A stretch of 64,000 nt of DNA from Sanderia malayensis. Taxonomy: Eukaryota; Cnidaria; Scyphozoa; Semaeostomeae; Pelagiidae. Within the stretch, counting starts at the first letter, position 1. Each line of letters begins with the position of its first letter. The notes under the pieces are model-generated. The model was not told where the DNA came from and ran no database searches. It saw nothing but the letters and a program-made list of their open reading frames with translations. The stretch spans positions 1,984,001-2,048,000 of the forward strand of contig RQOL01000772.1 in NCBI GenBank assembly GCA_013076295.1, read 5' to 3'. Below, one piece after another: positions 49,268 through 64,000 of the stretch. A program made the position numbers and the translations under genes.

Positions 49268-49708
49268 CAGGGTTGCCAGGTCGAAAAATTTCTTAAATCC
49301 AAATCATGCGTGACAAAAATCCAGATTAATCCAAATTTCAAAACGAGGCTTTAAAACAATAGAATCTTCTATAATGAAAACGAGGCTCATTGTCAAAGGA
49401 AATATTTCTCAGTCATGATACTCCCAAGATACTTCCGGAGAACAAAAGCAACAGGTTTTCATTGTCAAATGTGTTTGGATATTGAAATTGCTTTTGGATG
49501 CTCAATTTTCATTACATACAGTTGTGAAATTTCTTTTGTTATTGAGCTTGCTTTTAAATAAAATCTTCGAAATATGGAAATTCTCTGATAAATCCAAAAT
49601 TAATCCAGATTTTCGGTCAAATCCAAATGATTTTTTCAAATCCAAACGAGTTCTTAAAAATCCAGATTTCTGGAATTTGGATTTGAAAAATCCAAACTGG
49701 CAACCCTG
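49268..49708. mobile_element. hAT-type MITE with 8-bp target duplication
   Basis: The 441-bp element starts CAGGGTTGCCAG and ends CTGGCAACCCTG. It is flanked by the direct repeat CAGCAGAC (49,260-49,267 and 49,709-49,716). The 8-bp duplication and CAGGG ends are typical of hAT elements (family knowledge). The interior is AT-rich with recurrent AAATCCA words in both orientations and no transposase. It sits just upstream of the GLOD4 start. Confidence 0.88.
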
Positions 49709-49995
49709 CAGCAGACCAATGGTCGATTAGATGACAGACAAAACTGGCGTTGAAAAAAACTTTTGAAATGTTGGTGTCAGAAGGCGCAGCGGAATGGTCT
49801 CAAAGTGATCAGAAGATCCCAATAGTTAGTCAAATTAGACACCTTGTGAGAGATATTTCAATCAATTCACAAATGTTCACTTTCTTTTTTCAATGGGTGA
49901 GCAACCTCCTAGCTGGGGCTACAATTTCTAAAAATGTTCATATTTTTTTTCAATATTTTTGTTCATCATAAGCTTTCAAATATTTCTCACAAGTA

Positions 49996-50513
49996 ATAAA
50001 AATTAAAAAATTAAAAAATTAAAAAATTAAAAAATTAAAAAATTAAAAAATTAAAAAATTAAAAAATTAAAAAATTAAAAAATTAAAAAATTAAAAATTA
50101 AAAAATTAAAAAATTAAAAAATTAAAAATTAAAAAATTAAAAAATTAAAAAATTAAAAATTAAAAAATTAAAAAATTAAATGAAAATAAATAAAAATTTG
50201 TTGCGCTCACACCCCTTGTGTATACGCATGGATAACTACCCTTAGCATCACCCTAGACTCTTGGGTGTTGCACTACCATGAGCTCTTGCGAGTACATATT
50301 AGATGAAGTCTAACTCTCGAGCATCATGGCGGAGCCGCTGAAATCCATTGAGGTTTTGTTTGCCCAAAGGCTGGTCTCTCACACCAGCCCGTCCAACATG
50401 CTGTAGTGCCAATACAACATGTTGACGGGGCGGTAACTGGCTGGGAGTCGAACCCACGACCTTCGGCTTGGCACACCGACGACCTATCCGCTAGGCTATC
50501 CAGTCACACTTAT
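49996..50513 (-). mobile_element. tRNA-derived SINE with long (TTTTTTAA)n tail
   Basis: Read on the minus strand. A tRNA-like head at about 50,513-50,440 has an A box (TAGCCTAGCGGATAGG) and a B box (GGTTCGACTCC). It is followed by a body of some 230 bp without coding potential, then an unusually long tail of TTTTTTAA/TTTTTAA units (50,180-49,996). This is the classical SINE layout. The head is not a functional tRNA: the 3' acceptor half does not pair with a 5' half. Clear target duplications are not visible. Confidence 0.8.
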
Positions 50514-50942
50514 ATATAGTGTCGTAAGTTCTAGTCTATAGAAGGTGTGAACACGTGACGTTCCAATCTCTAAAGGTGGGCAGACATGCGCATTAACATG
50601 TTCCTGGGCAGTGCGCAGGAACGTATATAATGTAATGGTGTTCTCAATGGATGACGTACCACGTACTGGGGTTAGGCACTGATCTCAATAAAACTGCACA
50701 AAAATTTTACTGTACACAGAGTCGTGCTTTTTGTTGCTTAAAATGCGAAGAAATTAGGGCAAGGAGTGAATGCGAAGGTTGGCGAGGAATCAACAAAAAG
50801 AGAGAATTCCCAAGGATTTTTCATTCGTAAGTTTTCATGTTGTTTTGTACAAAATTAAATTCAACTAGCTAGGCTAGGCCTATACAACTCGTTAAAAAAA
50901 GAAACTGAGATTTGTCAGTAAAGCTTTTTATTTTATCGTTAG

Positions 50943-51179
50943 ATGGAAAAGTTTGTTTATTTTGCGTATGAAACTGGCAACCAAACCACAGTAAAAGGCA
51001 GCGAAAGTGTGGGCAAAAAATGCGAAGGCTTCACACTTGGCAAACTTGATAAAAACATCCTTGTGTCGTTTGCTATAATGGAGAAGAGAAGAACCAGGGC
51101 TTTTGTAAACACTTCAAGTGTGGAGATCCAAAGAAGCTTTTATCAAGTTTTATCCAGGTCTTGTTTGAACCTGCTTTAA
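50943..51179 (+). CDS. Possible small gene, 78 aa, function unknown
   Basis: The ATG stands directly after a good acceptor (TTTATTTTATCGTTAG). The possible first exon ends at 50,828 with ATTC|GTAAGT, and a TATA-like TATATAATG lies near 50,627. The 78-aa product is Lys-rich (MEKFVYFAYE start, ending at TAA 51,177-51,179) with no recognised domain. AATAAA occurs only at about 51,604. Splice and promoter signals support transcription more than the protein does; it could also be the first exon of something longer or chance. Confidence 0.3.
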   Translation: MEKFVYFAYETGNQTTVKGSESVGKKCEGFTLGKLDKNILVSFAIMEKRRTRAFVNTSSVEIQRSFYQVLSRSCLNLL

Positions 51180-51517
51180 GTACTCAATAATTTTGATATT
51201 TACCTATATCAATATGGTTATAGATAGAATAGTTTTTTATGTTGTAGTTATACTTTTGATCCAAGTCAAACGGTCTGTAATATTATGTAGACAATGAAGA
51301 CATAACAAGAACATAACGCTGTTAAAAACCTGACTGTTCTGCAGTGTATATTTGCATTTACTTCCTATCGCATTTGTTAAGCTACCTATTAATTCTATAG
51401 TTGGTCTAAAAACATCTTCTGTACTCTGTCTCACTTGGCTGGACAACAGATAAGTTCAGGTGCCTTGCAGATACTGATTTTTTTTCAATTCAATTCAATT
51501 TCAATTTATATTGTCAA

Positions 51518-51702
51518 CATGGTCGTGGACGAGAAGCAGAACGGTTTATATCGGAACTAACAATTAAATTGTCGGAAAAAAGAAACATTTGTCAATCTGT
51601 TGTAATAAACTGGGTCCGTTCTAAATTATCTTTTGCAACGGTCAGATCAGCCATCCTGTGCATTAGAGGTTCCAGGAACAGAGACGTGGCAGAATAATAA
51701 GT
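51518..51702 (+). pseudogene. Retroelement-type ORF fragment
   Basis: An open frame ending at TAA near 51,700 reads GREAERFISELTIKLSEKR, then WVRSKLSFATVRSAILCIRG and SRNRD. This WxRxKxSFxxxRSAxLCxRGSR ending is a recurring C-terminal motif of transposable-element ORFs in aquatic invertebrates (from memory; the exact clade is not assigned). Nothing upstream continues it, so it is a truncated relic. It is followed by a diverged AT-rich stretch. Confidence 0.5.
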
Positions 51703-52223
51703 GACGTTGACAACATTGAAATAGCCAACATGTACAAAATTAAGTAAAAAATATAGAAGTAAATGTAGTTCTTATATCCTATTATATTAATAATTTTGAT
51801 GTGTTAATGTTCTTTAATTGAATTGATTAGGATTATGAAAATGGTACATGTTGTCAAAATGGCCGCGCCCATGGTAGATTCACTTTTTTTCACCAGATGC
51901 GCAATCCAGTTATTATTGAGATCAGTGGGGTTACGTCATGCGCAGGAGAAATGTCTGTTATTTTTCTTGTTAAGATGCGACTAAACATTCACCGAACAGT
52001 GAAGTACTTGAAGGGGTGAGATGTTAGCTTGCTTCTGTCGTATGTCAAGAGGACATATTAATTCGATAACCAAATCATTTTCTTTGCCGGCCAATTTCAA
52101 ATGTGGCATGACACATGTAAGTCGAGTGTAACGATAGATGACTAATATCAACGGGTGAAGGATGACTACATGTTTGATGCCTTGATTCCTTCAACTGTAT
52201 GCTATTCTCTACTGCTAGGCAGC

Positions 52224-52290
52224 GCTGCTGTAGACTAGCGGTAATTTATCTGCACACTAATCTTGAGACTACGGGTTCAAAACCAGGTGA
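52224..52290 (+). mobile_element. Degenerate tRNA-like SINE head
   Basis: An A-box-like TAGACTAGCGGT is followed about 36 bases later by a B-box-like GGGTTCAAAACC, the spacing expected for a Pol III internal promoter. There is no cloverleaf. It probably belongs to a second, different SINE family whose body is not delimited. Confidence 0.4.
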
Positions 52291-52348
52291 GAACATTTAC
52301 TTTGTGTTTTGATAAATTTGTAATTTAAATTTCCCAATTTCCCAATTG

Positions 52349-52880
52349 TGTATGCGCAGTCCCAAATATAGGCTACTGCGCAGGAGTATACATGACGTAA
52401 TGCTACTGACAGTGTATGGTGTATCGGTAAGTGTTAGGGTTAGTATTAGGGTTAGGGTTAGGGTTAGAGGCCGTAAAGGTGGGCGTGTATGCGCAGTCCC
52501 AAATATAGGCTACTGCGCAGGAGTATACATGACGTAATGCTACTGACAGTGTATGGTGTATCGGTAAATGTTAGGGTTAGTATTAGGGTTAGGGTTAGGG
52601 TTAGAGGCCGTAAAGGTGGGCGTGTATGCGCAGTCCCAAATATAGGCTACTGCGCAGGAGTATACATGACGTAATGCTACTGACAGTGTATGGTGTATCG
52701 GTAAGTGTTAGGGTTAGTATTAGGGTTAGGGTTAGGGTTAGATGCCGCAAAGGTGGGCGTGTATGCGCAGTCCCAAATATAGGCTACTGCGCAGGAGTAT
52801 ACATGACGTAATGCTACTGACAGTGTATGGTGTATCGGTAAGTGTTAGGGTTAGTATTAGGGTTAGGGTTTGGGTTAGTG
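52349..52880. repeat. Tandem repeat, 4 x 137 bp, with telomere-like TTAGGG runs
   Basis: Units start at 52,349, 52,486, 52,623 and 52,760 (period exactly 137) and are almost identical; the last is slightly short. Each unit has a TGCGCAGT...ACTGCGCA inverted pair, a unique block, and a cluster of GTTAGG/TTAGGG hexamers with one variant TAGTATTAGGG. The high identity points to recent expansion or homogenisation. Confidence 0.95.
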
Positions 52881-52883
52881 TTA

Positions 52884-53445
52884 AGCCTAGTATCCATATA
52901 GTCGTTGAGGGTCGTTGAGGGTCTTTGGCAGTCTTTGGGAGTCGCTGAAAAGATTAACGATCACGCAGAGACCTGTCAAAAATTGATTTTAATCCTTCCA
53001 GCGACCCAAAACGACTGGGTCTTTGAGGGTCGTCGAGATAGAAAAGTTTCTATCTCAGCGACCCTCAACGACCGTCAACACCTATAAAACGACTGAGAAT
53101 CCTTTGATTTATGGTAATATGATATGTTTTCTTGCCAAAGTAAAGATGCCAAAGGCCACGTGGGGGTATTTCGAGATGCTTGACTCGCTACAAAATAGCA
53201 ATTTTGGAGCCTTAGGTTTGTCCGAATTTATGGCAGAAGTATTCGGTCTTTTTACACACATGATATTTGCGAAAAACAGCAACAAAAATTCCGTGTGTGC
53301 CTCTGTCATGTTTCAAACGTACAAATTTGGCGCCACTTTGTTATTGTGCGCGCTTTCTTATCACATTCTCTCGACGACTGCGAAAGACTGCCAACGACCC
53401 TCAAAGACCTTCAACGACCCTCAACGACTATATGGATACTAGGCT
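52884..53445. mobile_element. PIF/Harbinger-type MITE with TTA target duplication
   Basis: The ends AGCCTAGTATCCATATAGTC and its reverse complement are flanked by TTA on both sides (52,881-52,883 and 53,446-53,448). Both subterminal regions repeat GTCGTTGAGGGTC-like words (GACGACCCTCAACG on the other strand). An internal hairpin lies near 53,032-53,070. A 3-bp TWA duplication is characteristic of PIF/Harbinger elements. The longest internal ORF (about 139 codons, plus) runs into the inverted end and is not transposase-like. It lies directly beside the 137-bp tandem array. Confidence 0.75.
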
Positions 53446-53460
53446 TTATTGTTCAACGCA

Positions 53461-53518
53461 ACAAACGAGCGAGTAAAAACGAGCGAAGCACAGGGACGCA
53501 ATGTAGCGAGTCTAAGTT
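53461..53518 (-). mobile_element. 58-bp insertion related to the 37,558 element, 9-bp target duplication
   Basis: Flanked by TTCAACGCA at 53,452-53,460 and 53,519-53,527. On the minus strand it reads CTTAGACTCGCTACATTGCG followed by TCCCTGTGCTTCGCTCG. This matches the left half of the 112-bp element at 37,558 with a few changes. No second inverted end is present. Confidence 0.6.
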
Positions 53519-54051
53519 TTCAACGCATTGACCAGACAGAGAACCAGAGAACAACATTTGAAAGTGAATCGATAAAAAGTAACTGTTGATTTGGTGTTGA
53601 GAAACGGGCATTTCGCACGATAATTGTATGTATCACTTTGAAATTTTACTTTTGCATAACTTAAAGCCCTTGATATGCTGTTATTTTGGATAGAATACCT
53701 CGCCAGATGTTAAAAAAATAGAAATTACAAGACGCATGGCGTTTTTTGTCGAAGATAAAATTCAGTTTTCTATTTGAAGATCTCATATATTGCCGGGATC
53801 TAAAGATAACTTTTATGTTATCATCTTCATGAATTATATAGCTGATGAAGCTGTGAAGCTTTGAAATTTATCACTGGATTATTTGTCTCCTTTTGCCCAG
53901 GCAACTGACTGTTTATTTGTTTACATTGAATTTTGTTTGCAAAGTACAATTTGTAAAGGTAAAGTTTTTCTTTGTTTTTATCAAGAATTGACGAAAATTG
54001 ACATTTTATGTCGAAGTAAAACATGATCAGGGCCTCTTTTGGTTCCTAAAG

Positions 54052-60759
<6,708 letters not shown>

Positions 60760-62193
60760 ATTTTGTAATATTGTATATGCTAATTCTGTAGATAAACGTA
60801 ACAGTGTCTAAGAAATTTGATTTAATATATTTGTTATCTAACGGGAATGGTGACAAAGAAAAAAATTTTAAATTTTACATCAAAATTGCATTACCTGATG
60901 ATATCATATGAGTTTTTCTGTAACTGAAATACTCTCTTAAAAAGCCATTAAACAGTGGCCCAACGATAGAGGTAACTTAGCAGCGAGCATTGTGATTGTA
61001 TATATTTGGAACAGGAGTTTGAATTGGATGTTTTTGCTTACAATGTGTTAAATAGACAAGCAATGTACATGTATAACACCTTTAGATAACACCTTTTTCT
61101 AAACAGGTTGTACTTGTACTAGAAGACTCGAAAACTTAAGCAATTCCGACTACTGTCTGGAGACCACCAAACAGGGCATTTTTTTTAAATTGTAAATACT
61201 AGCGCATTTGGCCTTTCTGGCCCAGTAAAAAACGGTAAAAATAAAAATATAAGGCTTCTGGCCCACTTGTTTGAGCCCTTTTCTCAAAAATGCAAATAAT
61301 GTTTTTGTTTCCATTAATTTATATCTTCTAATCCACACGACACTGTATTTACTTTTTCCTAATTTTATTTGAAAGAAACACAAAATTTTAAGAAAACGAT
61401 AAAATTGATTTTTAATTATGAATAGGGTCCGGTAGGGCCGAATCTTGAAGATCTGAGAATAACTAATTATGAAAGTTCGTTAAAATTTTTGACAATTGCG
61501 ATAAGATTACGAAGCAATTTTTAGTACTCAAACCATAGTCTCAAACATGGCCGTTAGTATTCACGAGCCTCATCCGAACTTGCTAATATAAAATTGTTGT
61601 AACATAATTATCCAATACTTTTCAAACAGTAATAAGTAAATAAGTAAATAAACTCACAGTTAACTTGCTTGACTTTGAATGTAACGTCGACTTTGAGCTG
61701 ATAATTGGTTCACAATAGTCCACCTTAGGCCAGTTTGTACGGCCACATGTGTGAAGACTTTGATGAATGAAATTCAAGTTGACGCTCGAATGATAACCTT
61801 ATTTGGAGTCATAAGGGAATATTTGTCATGTAGATTTCCTTATCACGAGAAGCGTGCTTAAATACTTTGACTTACATAAACTATCCATTGTTTGGAAGCT
61901 TTATACAATAAAAATTTTTTAATCCCTTGTTGCATGCAAGCATTGAATTAGTAAAATAACATAGTATAGCGTATAGCAAAATACTCCTTAATAAAAACTT
62001 AATTTTATTTAGCAACACTATTACTTATATATGATAATAATATAATTAACACGATGCAATGAAAAAAAGTATACGGTCTAAACAAAACAAAATATTAATT
62101 AATATTTAACAATTTTTATATGAAGAAAGTAAGTTGTATAAAAATTTACTTGAAATTTAATTTTATTGAACAATGTAAATCACTCAAAAACAT
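60760..62193. other. Intergenic between convergent CaMKK and TANGO2
   Basis: Holds the CaMKK 3' UTR (an ATTAAA near 60,944 is a candidate poly(A) signal) and the TANGO2 3' end. No further ORF, RNA gene or bounded repeat is seen; the DNA is strongly AT-rich. Confidence 0.5.
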
Positions 62194-63978
62194 TCATTCG
62201 TTCTTTTCTTTTTCTGTTTGAATATCAAATTCTAGTTTACTTGTCTTCCATTTTGGATCATCGAAGTTCATTGGATCGGACATTGTTTTTTCAACATATG
62301 TTACACTCTTGTTCTCATCCACAACTATTACTGTACTCGTTCTAGAAAAAACAATTGCTATGATGTTATAGAAGTTTTGAAGTCCAATTAATAAACAATT
62401 TTCAGATTTAAAGTAGAGTGAAACCTCAAATAAGAGACACATGAAAACAACACACAAATAAATGTATCCGAAAACATCACGTGGTCGTATCTTTGTAAAC
62501 ACAACCTCTAGTCACTTTCGAGCAACCTTTTCCACAAAGACAAGACATTTTCATAAAAAAATCTTTTTATAGCGGAAAATACGTCGTTTCAAACAACATG
62601 GTCGAAACTGAAACAACATTGCATAAAAATTAATTGTTAAAGTTCACTGCACTTCTCTTCTACAACTTCCAGTGGGACAAACACAGATGGCTAGCTAACA
62701 ACTCTTCAAACTTCAATTAGCAATTATTAATAACAACCCTGTTTGTTCTGCCCGCGTATGTTATATGGAGTTTCAGTGCAAAGTTCTGGATAACACAATG
62801 AACTCCTCACCTTGTCCCATATTTATACTTCGCAGGCATTTTGACGAAGATTGAGCTTGCATAAGGAACAACTTCTTTTGGCAAGTGCAAATCTGAACCA
62901 CCGTGGTTTGGAAAATTACTGGAGAATAAAAGCGAAAAATCAAAAGCTGAATACAATAAAATCGGCACATCTAATTCTTAACTAAAACTAGAAAATTCTT
63001 GTATTCCTATTCTATTTAATAAGCTTCTTCTCTATTTAGGCTTTCTTTAAATGAAAATAACTTATTTACTTTCAAATATTGGGCATATCCGTTAATTATA
63101 TCGACTTACATAGTATCGTTTTCCAGCAAAGAAAATAGCTTCTCAACCAAGTCATCTTTTTCAAGATCTTCCGTGATTATTTCAGAGAAAATTTTCTTTC
63201 CAAGCTCAACTTTTGTCCAAGTGCAATCAAATTGGGAATTGCTTAACCCGTGAACAACATCTAGAAAGAAAATATGAAATAATTAATAAACTCAAACGAA
63301 TGAACAAAGTGGATGCCGTAAAAACTCTGCTGAGTATCGGGGGAGGGGACCTATTGGAACATAAACAGTACTGTGTTAATCTCTGATAGAGACATTAGAG
63401 ACAGAACTAAACAAGAAAACCATGACCCCAAGCCATGTGAATTTGATGTTGGAAGTGTTATCAGTAAAAACATCGTAACCTACCAGTAAATCTTTGTACG
63501 TATATTGTCTCTAAGTGGATGAATGCTAAACCAAACATTTATCAAAAACAAAGAAGGCTTAATAGAGATAAGGGCTTAATTTAGAATCTCATTTTAACAA
63601 GGGGTTTATTGGAAACAGGATTTTAAAGAGATGCTACAATAAAGAATTTGTTCCTACCATCATCAATGATTTCACTAAGCTCAGAATGAATATTATTTCC
63701 ATAAACAAATTCAAACCCAGCATCTTTTTCAAACTGTCCAAGTAAAACATTAAAAGGGGAATATGAATCTTTTCCATGAATCAATCCATTTATATAATCA
63801 TCTGGCTTTGAACAATTGATTAAATAATTTGACACTATGTTTCCTCTTGATAGCTTATCAGATCTTCCATTATCCAGGAAGTCTTGTTTTGAGCGATAGT
63901 TGGTCAGGGTTCCGATCTGTCCATAAATATTCATCCCAAGCCATGTTCCTCCTTCTTTGCTTAATGTTAAATCTCTCC
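62194..63978 (-). CDS. TANGO2: TANGO2 homologue (NRDE family), 5' end outside window
   Basis: Ntn-hydrolase-like protein of the NRDE family. In people its loss causes metabolic crises; roles in Golgi organisation, haem and lipid handling have been proposed. Four exons are visible: 63658-63978, 63110-63260, 62811-62918 and 62194-62341, in frame at all junctions, ending in TGA. Conserved blocks in order: KEGGTWLGMNIYGQIGTLTNY, FNVLLGQF, HGLSN, then TSTVIVVDENKSVTYVEKTM and the FDDPKWKTSKLEF ending. The N-terminal exon or exons, including the NRDE-type motif and the start codon, lie beyond position 64,000. A minus-strand AATAAA about 30 bases after the stop is the likely poly(A) signal. Confidence 0.94.
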
Positions 63979-64000
63979 CTGCAGAAAAACAGGTCAATTT

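Noticed and set aside
52346..52811. Repeated 61-63-codon ORFs spaced 137 bp apart
   Set aside because: They arise from the tandem repeat itself; the Val/Arg-rich part is translated GTTAGG repeats.
53023..53442. 139-codon plus-strand ORF inside the Harbinger-type element
   Set aside because: It runs through the inverted terminal repeat and subterminal repeats, so it is a by-product of the element's structure and not a transposase.

Overview
The window is nuclear DNA of an invertebrate animal. It is AT-rich, the genes are split into many short GT-AG introns, non-LTR and DNA transposons are plentiful, and telomere-type TTAGGG runs occur. An ascidian or a cnidarian would fit; I cannot settle which from sequence alone. 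There are no prokaryotic features, CRISPR arrays, rRNA or complete tRNA genes.

Six protein genes can be read exon by exon. On the minus strand, left to right, they are GLTP (glycolipid transfer protein, 202 aa), a four-finger C2H2 zinc-finger gene (624 aa, spread over 7 kb), GCN1 (58 coding exons over 25.6 kb), GLOD4 (295 aa) and TANGO2 (cut by the right edge). CaMKK (603 aa, 20 exons) lies on the plus strand. GLOD4 and GCN1 are head-to-tail with about 460 bp between them. Every reconstructed gene keeps frame across all its junctions except one: GCN1 exon 57 carries two extra bases that shift the frame near the C-terminus.

Region by region: 1-2,925 holds GLTP between two inverted copies of the same TATA-containing promoter. 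The left copy appears to drive a short spliced transcript without a long ORF. 2,926-5,307 is gene-poor. 5,308-12,408 is the zinc-finger gene. 12,409-21,117 is a long intergenic stretch with a 1.07-kb Tc1/mariner-type foldback element. 21,118-46,689 is GCN1; its intron 49 is almost entirely a 5-kb TTAA-flanked inverted-repeat element with a decayed LINE inside. 47,151-49,078 is GLOD4. 49,079-54,051 is a repeat nest: a hAT-type MITE, a tRNA-derived SINE, a retroelement fragment, a 4 x 137-bp telomere-like tandem repeat, a Harbinger-type MITE and a 58-bp insertion. 54,052-60,759 is CaMKK. 60,760-62,193 is gene-poor, and TANGO2 fills the right end.

The genes are unrelated housekeeping or signalling loci: ribosome-stall sensing, lipid transfer, glyoxalase-like, kinase cascade, Golgi/mitochondrial. 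They do not form a pathway. The unusual material is in introns and intergenic DNA: complementary C-run/G-run pairs at the two ends of short introns, near-perfect palindromes, MITEs with clear target duplications, and the inverted promoter duplication.
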